50,067 bases of DNA from Aquimarina agarilytica ZC1 (GTDB lineage: Bacteria; Bacteroidota; Bacteroidia; Flavobacteriales; Flavobacteriaceae), in contig NZ_JH621272.1 in assembly GCF_000255455.1 (NCBI RefSeq), positions 5,085 through 55,151 of the forward strand, written 5' to 3'. The position numbers and the translations under genes were made by a program. Shown piece after piece: positions 1-10,112 of the stretch. The notes under the pieces are model-generated. The model worked only from the letters and a program-made list of their open reading frames with translations, ran no database searches and was not told the origin of the DNA. How positions within the stretch are numbered: the stretch's first letter is position 1; each line of letters starts with the position of its first letter.

Positions 1-161
1 AATTTGTTTGATTTTTATGAACTAAGCAACCTATATCATTCTTATTTATTCAAAAAATATAAACATCTCTCTTTAGCTAAGTCAAATAACATTTAAAATC
101 AATGACACTAATTTTGATACATTTTTTGTTTGGTAATCTTGTATACTCAACTAACCTATAT

Positions 162-194
162 AAAAAAAGGCTACTTTTTTAAAGTAACCTTTTA
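162..194 (-). terminator. Rho-independent terminator after gltA
   Basis: Reading the minus strand, GGTTACTTT and AAAGTAGCC form a 9-bp stem (one G-U) followed directly by a run of seven T. It lies about 20 nt past the gltA stop, so it ends that transcript. The remaining 1-161 is AT-rich and holds no gene I can support. Confidence 0.8.
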
Positions 195-212
195 TATATG
201 ATGTTCTATGTA

Positions 213-1499
213 TTATCTGTTTTCTACTTTTTTAAACTCTCTTAAGTTTTCACCAGTATAAATCTGTCTTGGTCTACCTATTGGTTCTTTGTTTAAACGC
301 ATTTCTCTCCATTGCGCTATCCAACCTGGTAAACGTCCAAGGGCAAACATTACTGTAAACATATCTGTTGGTATCCCTAATGCACGATAAATAATCCCTG
401 AATAGAAATCCACATTTGGATATAATTTTCTTTTCACAAAGTAATCGTCATTCAAAGCTTCTTGCTCTAATCCTTTGGCAATTTCTAAAATTGGATCATT
501 CACCCCTAAATCGGCTAATACTTCATCGGCAGCTACTTTGATAATTTTTGCGCGAGGATCAAAATTCTTGTATACACGGTGACCGAATCCCATTAAACGG
601 AAAGGATCTTCTTTATCCTTGGCTTTACCCATGTATTTTTTAGTATCTCCACCATCTTCTTTAATTGCCTCAAGCATTTCTAACACCGCTTGATTGGCAC
701 CTCCATGTAGTGGCCCCCACAAAGCAGATATTCCTGCAGATATTGAAGCAAACAAACCTGCATGTGACGAACCTACAATTCTTACTGTTGAAGTAGAACA
801 GTTTTGCTCGTGATCTGCATGTAAAATCAATAACTTATCTAAGGCATCAATTACAATATCGTTTTGCTTGTATTCCGAATTTGGTTTTTTGAAAAGTAAT
901 TTTGCAATGTTTTCCACATAACCTAAAGAATCATCACCATAATCTAATGGTAAACCTTGTTTTTTACGTAATGCCCAAGAAACTAATACAGGGAATTTCC
1001 CCATTAATGTAACTATAGCATTGTACATATCTTCCTCCGAATCCACGTCTTCAGACTCTGGATTAAAAGCAATTAATGCACTTGTTAATGATGCCAACAC
1101 TCCCATTGGATGTGCCGACTTTGGAAAACCATCCAATATTTTTTTTACTTCCTCATCCACATGAGATTGTGCTTTTATATCCTTTTCAAACTTAGCTAAT
1201 ACTTCTTTACTTGGAAGCTCTCCAAATATTAACAAGTACGCAGTTTCTAAAAAATCTGCATTATGTGCTAAATCTTCAATAGCATATCCTCGATAACGTA
1301 AAATTCCTTGCTCACCATCTAAGTAAGTAATGGCACTTTGACAACTACCTGTATTTTTAAAACCTGGATCTAAAGTAATGATTCCATTGGTGGCACCTCT
1401 CAGTGCTTTAACGTCAATGGCAACCTCATTCTCAGAACCTTTAATTATAGGGAATTCAAACTTTTTTCCGTCTATTTCTAAAGATGCTATTTCTGACAT
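213..1499 (-). CDS. gltA: Citrate synthase (type II)
   Basis: Condenses oxaloacetate and acetyl-CoA to citrate, the entry step of the TCA cycle, in the cytoplasm. The 428-residue length fits the hexameric Gram-negative type II enzyme. The catalytic triad is visible: His265 in WGPLHGG, His307 in GFGHRVYK and Asp364 in PNVDFYSG, matching H264/H305/D362 of E. coli. The N-terminal beta-rich segment (about 1-60) of type II enzymes is present. The gene has its own terminator downstream. A weak promoter-like TTAATTTG lies about 50 nt upstream of the ATG, so it is probably transcribed apart from eno. Identification is secure. Confidence 0.98.
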   Translation of the reverse strand: MSEIASLEIDGKKFEFPIIKGSENEVAIDVKALRGATNGIITLDPGFKNTGSCQSAITYLDGEQGILRYRGYAIEDLAHNADFLETAYLLIFGELPSKEVLAKFEKDIKAQSHVDEEVKKILDGFPKSAHPMGVLASLTSALIAFNPESEDVDSEEDMYNAIVTLMGKFPVLVSWALRKKQGLPLDYGDDSLGYVENIAKLLFKKPNSEYKQNDIVIDALDKLLILHADHEQNCSTSTVRIVGSSHAGLFASISAGISALWGPLHGGANQAVLEMLEAIKEDGGDTKKYMGKAKDKEDPFRLMGFGHRVYKNFDPRAKIIKVAADEVLADLGVNDPILEIAKGLEQEALNDDYFVKRKLYPNVDFYSGIIYRALGIPTDMFTVMFALGRLPGWIAQWREMRLNKEPIGRPRQIYTGENLREFKKVENR

Positions 1500-1712
1500 A
1501 AGCTTAATGCTGTTTTTTATATTATTATCGAAGAAGCGCTAATTTACAAATTAAACTCTAAAAATAAGTATAATCGAGCAACCAAATAATTCAATTACTT
1601 AAGTATTAACATAAGTTTAAAAATTAAGAAAACTTTTTGATTATTTCTTAAAGTTAGCTTCTCATAGTTACTAAGTCAACGTATTTCAAAAAAATTACAT
1701 TTTAGACCATAA

Positions 1713-1745
1713 AAAAGAGGCTGTCTAAAATAGACAGCCTCTTTT
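1713..1745 (-). terminator. Strong terminator of eno, displaced by an inserted element
   Basis: A perfect 15-bp stem (1713-1727 with 1731-1745) with a 3-nt loop and a T-run on the minus strand; it would also work on the plus strand. It is the only terminator between eno and gltA, but it is about 190 nt from the eno stop because a MITE-like element lies between. Confidence 0.85.
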
Positions 1746-1747
1746 AA

Positions 1748-1912
1748 CCCGAATTATGCATTAAAAATCTATTACGTCTGCGATCTACTTCAAATACTAT
1801 CGTAAACTGTGTTTTTTAATTTAACCATAACGGTGCTATGCTGAAATTAAGAAAACACTAGTATTTATTGTATATCACAGCCTCATGACAAAATTTCAAT
1901 GCATAATTCGGG
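1748..1912. mobile_element. MITE-like element with 15-bp terminal inverted repeats
   Basis: CCCGAATTATGCATT at 1748-1762 is exactly repeated in reverse complement at 1898-1912. The pentamer TTTAA occurs immediately outside both ends (1743-1747 and 1913-1917), which fits a 5-bp target-site duplication. The interior contains a second, imperfect inverted repeat (about 1809-1822 with 1844-1858) and no open reading frame. These are marks of a non-autonomous insertion. The parent IS family is unknown; IS1380/IS982-type families are guesses only. It accounts for most of the 437-nt eno-gltA gap. Confidence 0.65.
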
Positions 1913-1936
1913 TTTAACTAACAAGAATATGATTCC

Positions 1937-3274
<1,338 letters not shown>

Positions 3275-3316
3275 TTACTTAAGTATTTAATATTGCTTTA
3301 TTGTTATATATTTTAC

Positions 3317-4411
3317 TTATTTCAAATTAGCAATAAACTGATCAAATAAGTAGGTCCCATCATTTGGTCCTGGACTAGCCTCTGGGTGATATTGTACAGA
3401 GAAACAATTCTTATCTTTTATTCTAATTCCTGCTACAGTACCATCATTTAAATGCTCGTGAGTCACCTCTACATTTGTATTAGCATCTGCACTTTCTCTA
3501 TCCACTGCAAAACCATGGTTTTGAGATGATATTTCACCTTTTCCAGTTAAAAGGTTTTTTACAGGATGATTGATCCCTCTATGACCATTAAACATTTTAA
3601 ATGTTTTAACTCCTTGAGAAATGGCTATCACCTGATGCCCTAAACATATACCAAATGTGGGTAGATTTTCATCAACTAATTGTTTTGCAACAGAAATCGC
3701 ATTTTCTAAAGGCTCTGGGTCACCAGGTCCGTTTGATAAAAAATAACCATTAGGATTCCATGCCTTCATTTCAGAAAGAGGCGTATTATAAGGGAACACT
3801 TTTATGTAAGCATCTCTTTTAGCTAAATTTCTTAGGATATTTCTTTTGATCCCTAAATCTAATGCTGCAATTTTATAGCTCGCTTTTTCATCACCAAAAA
3901 AGTAAGGTTCTTTAGTTGATACTTTTGATGCCAACTCTAAACCTTTCATGTCTGGGGTAGCCGCTAATTGCTTTTTTAGGTTTTCAATATCATCTACTTC
4001 AGTTGAAATAACAGCATTCATTGCCCCATTATCACGAATATAACTTACTAAAGCACGTGTATCCACATCAGATATGGCCAATAAATTATTTTCTTCTAAA
4101 AATGACTGAAGCGACTTACTTCCAGGTCTTGAATATTCATAACTGAAATTCTTAACAACCAAACCTGCTATTTTAATAGAATCAGATTCCACTTCTTCTT
4201 CCATAGCACCATAATTTCCAATATGGGCATTGGTTGCAACCATTATTTGACCTGAGTATGACGGGTCTGTAAAAATTTCTTGATATCCAGTAGTTCCTGT
4301 ATTAAAACAAACTTCACCAAAAGCACTTCCGGATTTCCCTACAGCTTTACCATGAAAAATGGTTCCATCTGATAGTAAAATAACTGCTTTTTGTTTAGAC
4401 TGGTATTTCAT
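3317..4411 (-). CDS. carA: Carbamoyl-phosphate synthase, small (glutaminase) subunit
   Basis: Hydrolyses glutamine and channels ammonia to the large subunit CarB to make carbamoyl phosphate for pyrimidines and arginine. The 364 residues comprise the N-terminal small-chain domain (about 5-150, with TGTTGYQEIFTDPSY) and a class I glutamine amidotransferase domain (about 180-360). Nucleophile Cys256 (GICLGHQ) and His342/Glu344 (YHPEASPG) complete the catalytic triad. carB is not in the window, so the two subunits are encoded apart here. It has its own promoter behind the ribosomal-operon terminator. Confidence 0.98.
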   Translation of the reverse strand: MKYQSKQKAVILLSDGTIFHGKAVGKSGSAFGEVCFNTGTTGYQEIFTDPSYSGQIMVATNAHIGNYGAMEEEVESDSIKIAGLVVKNFSYEYSRPGSKSLQSFLEENNLLAISDVDTRALVSYIRDNGAMNAVISTEVDDIENLKKQLAATPDMKGLELASKVSTKEPYFFGDEKASYKIAALDLGIKRNILRNLAKRDAYIKVFPYNTPLSEMKAWNPNGYFLSNGPGDPEPLENAISVAKQLVDENLPTFGICLGHQVIAISQGVKTFKMFNGHRGINHPVKNLLTGKGEISSQNHGFAVDRESADANTNVEVTHEHLNDGTVAGIRIKDKNCFSVQYHPEASPGPNDGTYLFDQFIANLK

Positions 4412-4501
4412 ATATTCATCCTTTTTGGGGTGTAAAACAACTACACTTTAATGTAACTCTCCTTATTTTGGCTGACCTATTTCCGTATGAATAAATCTGA
4501 G

Positions 4502-4509
4502 CAAAAGTA
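4502..4509 (-). promoter_or_regulatory. carA promoter, -7 element
   Basis: On the minus strand the sequence is TACTTTTG, an exact match to the Bacteroidetes -7 box TAnnTTTG. It is just downstream of the ribosomal-operon terminator and about 90 nt before the carA start. I see no clear TTG at -33. Confidence 0.6.
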
Positions 4510-4568
4510 CAGCAAATAATTAATTTTTTAAACTCCTAACACATATTTTTTTAAACTTTACACATAAA

Positions 4569-4598
4569 AAAAGGACAATCATAATTGATTGTCCTTTT
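4569..4598 (-). terminator. Terminator of the ribosomal protein operon
   Basis: Stem AAAAGGACAATCA / TGATTGTCCTTTT with a 4-nt loop (4582-4585), followed on the minus strand by a run of T. It lies about 20 nt after the rplQ stop and closes the long r-protein run. Confidence 0.85.
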
Positions 4599-4619
4599 AT
4601 AAATGTTATAACTAACATC

Positions 4620-5087
4620 CTACTCTTCTTCGTTTGTTGCTGGAGTTTCAACAACTGGCTCAGCAGCTTTTTTTGATCTACCTCTACGAGTAGATTTTTT
4701 AGCTACAGCTTTACCAGCAGTATAAAGCTCATTGAAATCAACTAATTCGATCATTGCCATTTCAGCATTATCTCCTAAACGATTTCCTAACTTAATAATA
4801 CGTGTATAACCACCTGGTCTATCACCTACTTTCGGTGCAAGTTCTCTAAAAAGCTCAGTCACTGCATCTTTTTGTCTTAGTTTAGCAAAAACTAAACGTC
4901 TGTTATGTGTAGTGTCCGATTTAGACTTAGTTACTAAAGGCTCAACAAATTGCTTTAAAGCTTTTGCTTTTGCAAGCGTTGTGTTGATTCTTTTATGCTC
5001 AATTAAAGAAGAAGCCATATTTGCTAACATAGCAGATCTATGCGCTGTCTTTCTTCCTAAGTGATTTATTTTTTTTCCGTGTCTCAT
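4620..5087 (-). CDS. rplQ: 50S ribosomal protein L17 (bL17)
   Basis: Binds 23S rRNA near the exit side of the large subunit. The core (about 1-116) is typical, starting [12 protein letters not shown]. The last 40 residues are an added low-complexity tail, first basic ([11 protein letters not shown]) and then acidic (ending NEEE), making it longer than the ~127-residue E. coli protein; I know such tails from other Bacteroidetes. It is the last gene of the run, downstream of a 60-nt structured spacer, and is followed by a terminator. Confidence 0.98.
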   Translation of the reverse strand: MRHGKKINHLGRKTAHRSAMLANMASSLIEHKRINTTLAKAKALKQFVEPLVTKSKSDTTHNRRLVFAKLRQKDAVTELFRELAPKVGDRPGGYTRIIKLGNRLGDNAEMAMIELVDFNELYTAGKAVAKKSTRRGRSKKAAEPVVETPATNEEE

Positions 5088-5102
5088 GACATTTTTATTT
5101 TA

Positions 5103-5145
5103 ACACCATCTTGCTCAACTCTCTCTGAGGAGCAAAATATGATGT
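5103..5145 (-). promoter_or_regulatory. Stem-loop in the rpoA-rplQ spacer
   Basis: On the minus strand ACATCAT pairs with ATGGTGT (one G-U), and inside it TTGCTC pairs with GAGCAA, around a 13-nt apical loop. The structure fills nearly the whole 60-nt spacer and ends 16 nt before the rplQ start, so it could modulate rplQ translation or mRNA processing. Function is inferred only. Confidence 0.45.
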
Positions 5146-5147
5146 AA

Positions 5148-6140
5148 TTAATCTTTATCTAATTTGTATTTAGATAAATCCATACCAAAACTTAATCCCT
5201 TAACATTTACTAATTCCTCTAATTCAGTAAGTGATTTTTTACCGAAGTTACGGAACTTCATAAGGTCATTTTTGTTGAATGATACTAGATCACCTAATGT
5301 ATCTACTTCAGCAGCTTTCAAACAGTTTAATGCACGAACCGAAAGATCCATATCAATTAATTTTGTTTTTAACAACTGACGCATATGTAATGATTCTTCA
5401 TCATAAGTTTCAGTTTGTGCTATTTCATCTGCTTCAAGCGTAATACGCTCGTCAGAGAATAACATAAAGTGATGAATCAAAATCTTAGCTGCTTCGGTTA
5501 ATGCATCTTTAGGATGAATAGAACCATCAGAAACTATTTCAAAAACTAATTTTTCATAATCTGTTTTCTGCTCTACACGGTAATTTTCAATGCTATACTT
5601 AACATTTTTAATTGGTGTATAAATAGAATCAGTAAAAATCGTTCCTACTGGAACATTAGCTTTTTTATTTTCTTCAGCAGGCACATAACCTCTTCCCTTT
5701 TCAATAGTAATTTCCATATCGAAACTTACTGACTTATCAAGGTTACAGATTACTAAATCTGGATTTAATACTTGAAAACCAGAAACAAATTTCTGGAAAT
5801 CACCAGCAGTTAACTGATCTTGACCAGATATAGAGATTGATACTGTTTCATTATCAACATCTTCAATTTGACGCTTAAAACGCGCTTGCTTTAAGTTCAA
5901 AATGATTTCAGTTACATCTTCAACAACCCCTGCCAATGTAGAAAACTCGTGATCAACACCTTCAATTCTTATTGAAGTTATTGCAAATCCTTCTAATGAA
6001 GAAAGCAACACTCTTCGCAAAGCATTTCCAATAGTTAAACCGTAGCCTGGCTCTAAAGGTCTGAATTCAAATTTACCCTCGAATTCAGTTGAATCAATCA
6101 TGATTACTTTATCGGGCTTTTGAAAATTTAATATTGCCAT
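5148..6140 (-). CDS. rpoA: RNA polymerase alpha subunit
   Basis: Assembly platform of RNA polymerase. At 330 residues it has the N-terminal dimerisation domain (about 1-235; [19 protein letters not shown] near residues 52-70), a linker, and the C-terminal domain (about 255-320) with a helix-hairpin-helix ([15 protein letters not shown]) that contacts UP-element DNA and activators. It sits at its usual place between rpsD and rplQ. Length and domain order are normal. Confidence 0.99.
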   Translation of the reverse strand: MAILNFQKPDKVIMIDSTEFEGKFEFRPLEPGYGLTIGNALRRVLLSSLEGFAITSIRIEGVDHEFSTLAGVVEDVTEIILNLKQARFKRQIEDVDNETVSISISGQDQLTAGDFQKFVSGFQVLNPDLVICNLDKSVSFDMEITIEKGRGYVPAEENKKANVPVGTIFTDSIYTPIKNVKYSIENYRVEQKTDYEKLVFEIVSDGSIHPKDALTEAAKILIHHFMLFSDERITLEADEIAQTETYDEESLHMRQLLKTKLIDMDLSVRALNCLKAAEVDTLGDLVSFNKNDLMKFRNFGKKSLTELEELVNVKGLSFGMDLSKYKLDKD

Positions 6141-6155
6141 ATTTTCTTCGTTTTA

Positions 6156-6222
6156 ATTGTTATTTGGTTGCGCGAACTATAAGTTTGAAGAAGTCAAATA
6201 ATTCCTTTGGCCAAATACCAAT
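6156..6222 (-). promoter_or_regulatory. Stem-loop in the rpsD-rpoA spacer
   Basis: TATTTGG (6161-6167) pairs with CCAAATA (6211-6217), extended by ATTG/CAAT after a single mismatch. A smaller hairpin (6184-6188 with 6194-6198) lies inside. The structure occupies most of the 99-nt spacer. It may be a regulatory or processing element; no function is shown. Confidence 0.4.
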
Positions 6223-6239
6223 ACAGTTTTATTAATTTA

Positions 6240-6845
6240 TTATTTTGAGTAAAGCTCGACGATGAACTGCTCATTGATAGTTTCAGGAATCTGAATACGC
6301 TGTGGCACAGAAACGAAAGTACCTTCTTTAGTTTCACTGTTCCAAGTAATCCACTCATATACTTCGCTGCTTGCGCTAAGTGAATTATTGATTACTTCTA
6401 AAGATTTAGACTTTTCTCTAACACCAACAACATCACCTGGCTTAATCTGGTAAGAAGGAATATTTACTATTTCCCCATTAACTGTAATGTGACGGTGAGA
6501 TACTAATTGACGTGCACCACTACGCGATGTAGACAATCCCATTCTGTAGGCAACATTATCTAAACGTGACTCACATAATTGAAGTAAAACTTCACCTGTA
6601 ATCCCTGTAGCACGAGTTGCTCTATCAAACATATTACGGAATTGCTTTTCAAGAATTCCATAAGTATATTTTGCTTTTTGCTTTTCCATTAACTGGATAG
6701 CATATTCACTCTTCTTTCCTCTACGACGGTTATTACCGTGCTGTCCTGGAGGGTAATTTCTTTTTTCAAAAGACTTATCATCTCCGAAAATAGCTTGTCC
6801 GAATTTACGGGCAATTTTAGTTTTTGGACCAGTATATCTTGCCAT
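6240..6845 (-). CDS. rpsD: 30S ribosomal protein S4 (uS4)
   Basis: Primary 16S rRNA-binding protein that nucleates assembly of the 30S body. It has 201 residues, with an N-terminal basic part and an S4 RNA-binding domain at about 92-153 ([12 protein letters not shown] ... [10 protein letters not shown]). The N-terminal zinc-binding cysteines of some bacterial S4 proteins are absent. In well-studied bacteria S4 represses its own operon through mRNA structure; the spacer just upstream of this gene is strongly foldable, which fits that role here (inference). Confidence 0.98.
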   Translation of the reverse strand: MARYTGPKTKIARKFGQAIFGDDKSFEKRNYPPGQHGNNRRRGKKSEYAIQLMEKQKAKYTYGILEKQFRNMFDRATRATGITGEVLLQLCESRLDNVAYRMGLSTSRSGARQLVSHRHITVNGEIVNIPSYQIKPGDVVGVREKSKSLEVINNSLSASSEVYEWITWNSETKEGTFVSVPQRIQIPETINEQFIVELYSK

Positions 6846-6869
6846 TACTATAAAATAGATTAAAAATTA

Positions 6870-6922
6870 TTTGGGTGTTTATGAATTAAGGTCACTGTCC
6901 TTCGATAAACAAAAGCCCCAAA
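6870..6922 (-). promoter_or_regulatory. Structured leader upstream of rpsD (candidate S4 site)
   Basis: Three stacked helices can form on the minus strand: TTTGGG/CCCAAA (6917-6922 with 6870-6875), GTTTAT/ATAAAC (6905-6910 with 6877-6882) and AAGG/CCTT (6899-6902 with 6888-6891), closing a 7-nt loop. It ends about 25 nt before the rpsD start. S4 is the known autoregulator of this operon elsewhere, so a binding site here is a reasonable inference. Confidence 0.55.
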
Positions 6923-6926
6923 GATA
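6919..6926 (-). promoter_or_regulatory. Possible internal promoter (-7 box) before rpsD
   Basis: TATCTTTG on the minus strand matches TAnnTTTG exactly, about 75 nt upstream of rpsD. There is no recognisable -33 element, and the box overlaps the 5' arm of the leader stem, so the site could instead be purely an RNA element. Confidence 0.35.
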
Positions 6927-6941
6927 CTAAAAATAAAATTA

Positions 6942-7325
6942 TTATACTCTTCGTCTTTTTGGAGGACGACATCCATTATGCGGCATTGGAGTAACGTCAA
7001 TAATTTCTGATACTTCAATTCCTGAATTATGTAAAGTTCTAATTGCAGACTCACGTCCGTTACCAGGTCCTTTTACATATACTTTAACTTTTTTTAGTCC
7101 TGCTTCAGAAGCTACTTTAGCAGCATCTTCAGCAGCTAATTGAGCCGCATAAGGAGTATTCTTTTTTGAACCTCTAAAGCCCATTTTACCTGCAGATGAC
7201 CATGAAATCACATCACCTTTTTTGTTTGTTAAAGAAACGATAATGTTATTAAATGATGCAGTTACGTGAGCTTCACCTACTGCTTCAACAATTACTTTAC
7301 GTTTTTTTGCTGTTGACTTTGCCAT
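6942..7325 (-). CDS. rpsK: 30S ribosomal protein S11 (uS11)
   Basis: Part of the 30S platform, next to the E-site mRNA. It has 127 residues with the typical core ([19 protein letters not shown] ... [13 protein letters not shown]) and the conserved C-terminal PPKRRRV, so it is full length. It lies between rpsM and rpsD, with long structured spacers on both sides, unlike the rest of the run, where genes are nearly contiguous. Confidence 0.98.
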   Translation of the reverse strand: MAKSTAKKRKVIVEAVGEAHVTASFNNIIVSLTNKKGDVISWSSAGKMGFRGSKKNTPYAAQLAAEDAAKVASEAGLKKVKVYVKGPGNGRESAIRTLHNSGIEVSEIIDVTPMPHNGCRPPKRRRV

Positions 7326-7336
7326 ACTTTGATTGT

Positions 7337-7393
7337 TTAGAATTTGGTATTGAAATTAATGCACTAAGCATTGGCACCAATACCGTATTCTAA
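7337..7393 (-). promoter_or_regulatory. Extended hairpin in the rpsM-rpsK spacer
   Basis: On the minus strand TTAGAAT/ATTCTAA (7 bp), then a 2x2 internal loop, GGTATTG/CAATACC (7 bp), a 5x5 internal loop, and AATGC/GCATT closing a TTAGT loop. This 57-nt structure fills almost the whole 71-nt spacer and ends 11 nt before the rpsK start. Such regularity is unlikely by chance and suggests a cis-acting RNA in the alpha operon. No matching family can be named from sequence alone. Confidence 0.6.
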
Positions 7394-7396
7394 TTA

Positions 7397-7771
7397 TTAC
7401 TTAGTTACCTTTTTCTTATTAGCAACTGTTTTTCTTTTACCTTTTCTTGTTCTAGAGTTATTCTTAGTACGCTGACCTCTTAAAGGCAAACCAGCTCTAT
7501 GACGTATTCCTCTATAACATCCGATATCCATTAAACGCTTAATGTTTAATTGAGTTTCAGAACGTAACTCTCCTTCAATAGTATACTGACTAACGGCTTC
7601 ACGAATGCTACCGATTTGATCATCATTCCAATCAGAAACTTTGATGTTCTCGTCTACTTTGGCAGCTGCTAAAATTTCTTTTGCTCTACTACTACCAATA
7701 CCGAAGATATAGGTTAATGCTATAACTCCTCGCTTTTGTTTAGGTACATCTACCCCTGCAATTCTTGCCAT
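7397..7771 (-). CDS. rpsM: 30S ribosomal protein S13 (uS13)
   Basis: Head protein of the 30S subunit that contacts P-site tRNA and bridges to the 50S. The 124 residues start [13 protein letters not shown], with the helix-two-turn-helix region before residue 70 and the conserved [18 protein letters not shown]. The basic C-terminal tail that reaches the tRNA is present. It follows rpmJ by 2 nt. Confidence 0.98.
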   Translation of the reverse strand: MARIAGVDVPKQKRGVIALTYIFGIGSSRAKEILAAAKVDENIKVSDWNDDQIGSIREAVSQYTIEGELRSETQLNIKRLMDIGCYRGIRHRAGLPLRGQRTKNNSRTRKGKRKTVANKKKVTK

Positions 7772-7773
7772 AA

Positions 7774-7890
7774 TTACCCTTGTCTTTGTTTAAATCTAGG
7801 ATTCTTTTTATTAATTACGTAAAGACGTCCTTTTCTGCGTACAATCTTGCAGTCAGCACTTCTTTTCTTTAATGATGCTCTAACTTTCAT
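7774..7890 (-). CDS. rpmJ: 50S ribosomal protein L36 (bL36), zinc-ligand-poor form
   Basis: A 38-residue protein, [19 protein letters not shown]..., ending KQRQG, read between infA and rpsM (2-nt gaps on both sides). The canonical zinc form has ligands C11, C14, C27 and a His; here only the residue-14 Cys is kept (Ser11, Asn27), so it probably does not bind zinc, a 'C-minus' type. It binds 23S rRNA near the peptidyl-transferase side of the large subunit. The start and frame are certain from homology. Confidence 0.95.
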   Translation of the reverse strand: MKVRASLKKRSADCKIVRRKGRLYVINKKNPRFKQRQG

Positions 7891-7892
7891 AA

Positions 7893-8108
7893 TTAGTATC
7901 TATAGGTTATTCTTGCCTTCGATAAGTCGTAAGGACTCATTTCTAATTTAACTTTATCACCAGGAAGCAACTTAATGTAATGCATACGCATCTTTCCTGA
8001 GATATGAGCGGTCACAACGTGACCATTTTCTAATTCAACACGGAACATCGCATTTGATAATGCTTCAATTATACTCCCGTCTTGTTCAATTGCTGGTTGT
8101 TTTGCCAT
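7893..8108 (-). CDS. infA: Translation initiation factor IF-1
   Basis: Binds the 30S A site during initiation. The 71 residues form an S1-like OB fold, with the family pattern [21 protein letters not shown] ... [18 protein letters not shown] (split here by other residues). The start codon overlaps the secY stop (TAATG), indicating translational coupling. Placement between secY and rpmJ is common; map and adk, often inserted here, are absent. Confidence 0.97.
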   Translation of the reverse strand: MAKQPAIEQDGSIIEALSNAMFRVELENGHVVTAHISGKMRMHYIKLLPGDKVKLEMSPYDLSKARITYRY

Positions 8109-9448
8109 TATGCTACCGCTTTTCTTTTACTACCTGTTTTCATTAAACCATCGTAGTGACGATTTAACAAGTATGAATTTACTTGCTGTACCGTATCAAT
8201 TGCCACACCTACCATAATTAATAATGACGTTCCTCCAAAGAACAATGCCCAACCTTGTTGCACACCTAGTAAACTTACTGCAATTGCAGGAAATATAGCT
8301 ATGATTGCAAGGAATATAGATCCAGGGAATGTAATTTGAGACATGATCTTATCTAAATACTCTGATGTTTCAGTACCAGGTCTAAACCCAGGTACAAATC
8401 CACCACTTCTTTTTAAATCATCTGCCATTTTATTTGTAGGTACTGTAATTGCCGTGTAAAAATACGTAAAAACAATGATTAACAAACCAAACACCAAGTT
8501 ATACCAAAATCCAAACATATTACTAAAAGCAGCCGTTATCCCTTGCGCAGTTTCTGTTTGTGACAAACCTGCCACTGCTGCTGGGATAAACATAATTGCT
8601 TGAGCAAATATGATTGGCATTACACCTGATGCATTTAACTTTAATGGGATGTATTGGCGTGAACCAAAAATATTTTTCTCATATCCACCATCAGCTGTTC
8701 TACGTGCATATTGTACAGGCACTTGACGTACCGCCATTACAAGTAAAACCGATGCTAAAATGATGACAAACCATATTACAAGTTCAATTAAAACCATTAT
8801 CATTCCTCCACCTTCTTCACCGCTTACACGAGAAATTAAATTTTGGATAAACACTTGAGGTAACGTAGCAATAATACCCACCATTATTAATAATGAAATA
8901 CCATTTCCAATTCCCTTTTCTGTAATACGCTCTCCTAACCACATTGCAAATATACAACCTGTAGTAATAATGATAACTGAAGAAACAACAAACGCTACTG
9001 AGCTACCCATTACAAATGCAGATTCAGGCAACGTATTAAACAAATTGTAAATGTATCCTGGTCCTTGAACCAAAGTAATTGCAATTGTCAACCAACGTGT
9101 AATCTGATTAATTTTTTTACGTCCACTTTCACCTTCTTTTTGTAGTTTTTGCAAATAAGGAATTGCTATCCCCATTAACTGTACTACAATAGATGCCGAA
9201 ATGTAAGGCATAATACCCAACGCAAAAACCGATGCATTTGCAAAAGCACCACCTGTAAAGGCATTCAATAGACCCAACAAACCATCTTGAGTTTGTGTTC
9301 CTAACTGAGCTAATTGCGCTGCATCGATACCTGGAAGCACTACTTGAGCACCAAAACGGTACACAAGTAATAAACCAAGAGTTAAACCGATACGGTTACG
9401 TAACTCATCTATTTTCCAGATATTTTTAATAGTTTCAATAAACTTCAT
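8108..9448 (-). CDS. secY: Preprotein translocase subunit SecY
   Basis: Channel-forming subunit of the Sec translocon in the inner membrane. The 446 residues contain ten hydrophobic helices. The plug region after helix 1 ([12 protein letters not shown]), [10 protein letters not shown] and the cytoplasmic loop before the last helices ([16 protein letters not shown]) are recognisable. It is embedded in the spc part of the r-protein run, 10 nt after rplO, and is needed in proportion to ribosome output. Confidence 0.98.
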   Translation of the reverse strand: MKFIETIKNIWKIDELRNRIGLTLGLLLVYRFGAQVVLPGIDAAQLAQLGTQTQDGLLGLLNAFTGGAFANASVFALGIMPYISASIVVQLMGIAIPYLQKLQKEGESGRKKINQITRWLTIAITLVQGPGYIYNLFNTLPESAFVMGSSVAFVVSSVIIITTGCIFAMWLGERITEKGIGNGISLLIMVGIIATLPQVFIQNLISRVSGEEGGGMIMVLIELVIWFVIILASVLLVMAVRQVPVQYARRTADGGYEKNIFGSRQYIPLKLNASGVMPIIFAQAIMFIPAAVAGLSQTETAQGITAAFSNMFGFWYNLVFGLLIIVFTYFYTAITVPTNKMADDLKRSGGFVPGFRPGTETSEYLDKIMSQITFPGSIFLAIIAIFPAIAVSLLGVQQGWALFFGGTSLLIMVGVAIDTVQQVNSYLLNRHYDGLMKTGSKRKAVA

Positions 9449-9458
9449 AAAGTTATTA

Positions 9459-9911
9459 TTAAAGAGTTATTGCTTCTCCACCAGCAGCCTCAATGGCTTG
9501 CTTAGCAGAAGCAGTAAATTTGTGAGCTGATACTTTCAACTTTGCCTTTAACTCTCCTCTTCCAAGTATCTTTACTAATTCGTTTTTTCCTGCTAATCTT
9601 GACGCAACTAAAGTGTCAAAATCAACTACATCAGAAAACCTTCCAGCATCAACATATGCTTGTAAAGTGTCTAAGTTCACTCCCTGATATTCTTTCCTAT
9701 TAATGTTTGTAAATCCAAACTTAGGTACACGTCTTTGTAATGGCATTTGACCACCTTCAAAACCTATTTTTCTAGAATAACCAGAACGAGACTTAGCTCC
9801 TTTGTGACCACGTGCAGCGGTACCACCTTTACCAGAACCTTGTCCACGACCTAAACGCTTTCCTTGACTTTTAACTGAGCCTGATGCAGGCTTTAAGTTA
9901 CTTAAATTCAT
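9459..9911 (-). CDS. rplO: 50S ribosomal protein L15 (uL15)
   Basis: Late-assembly protein in the large subunit core. It has 150 residues. The Gly/Arg-rich N-terminal extension ([18 protein letters not shown], about 23-40) that threads into 23S rRNA is followed by the globular C-terminal domain, ending in [10 protein letters not shown]. It sits between rpmD and secY as in most bacteria. Confidence 0.98.
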   Translation of the reverse strand: MNLSNLKPASGSVKSQGKRLGRGQGSGKGGTAARGHKGAKSRSGYSRKIGFEGGQMPLQRRVPKFGFTNINRKEYQGVNLDTLQAYVDAGRFSDVVDFDTLVASRLAGKNELVKILGRGELKAKLKVSAHKFTASAKQAIEAAGGEAITL

Positions 9912-9922
9912 CTTTATTCGTT

Positions 9923-10102
9923 TTAAATCGTTTCAACAGAAACTAAATGTTGAACTTTATTTACCATTCCAAGTATGCTTGGAGTATCTGTGTGCTCTAC
10001 AGTTTGACCAATCTTTTTAAGCCCTAAAGCCTCTAAAGTTTTCTTTTGGTTTGCTGTACGGTTTATAGCACTTTTCACCTTAGTTACTTTTATTGTCGCC
10101 AT
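9923..10102 (-). CDS. rpmD: 50S ribosomal protein L30 (uL30)
   Basis: A 59-residue protein, [14 protein letters not shown]..., with the family pattern [21 protein letters not shown] and a short C-terminal strand. It fills the gap between rpsE and rplO (10-11 nt on each side). L30 binds 23S rRNA in the large subunit; not all bacteria have it. Start and frame follow from homology. Confidence 0.96.
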   Translation of the reverse strand: MATIKVTKVKSAINRTANQKKTLEALGLKKIGQTVEHTDTPSILGMVNKVQHLVSVETI

Positions 10103-10112
10103 AATTTTTATA

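Noticed and set aside
109..116. TAATTTTG on the plus strand resembling a -7 box
   Set aside because: It would transcribe antisense into gltA with no gene following; likely chance in AT-rich DNA.
6860..7054. 64-residue minus-strand frame overlapping rpsK
   Set aside because: Out of frame with rpsK and covers the rpsD leader; no family match.
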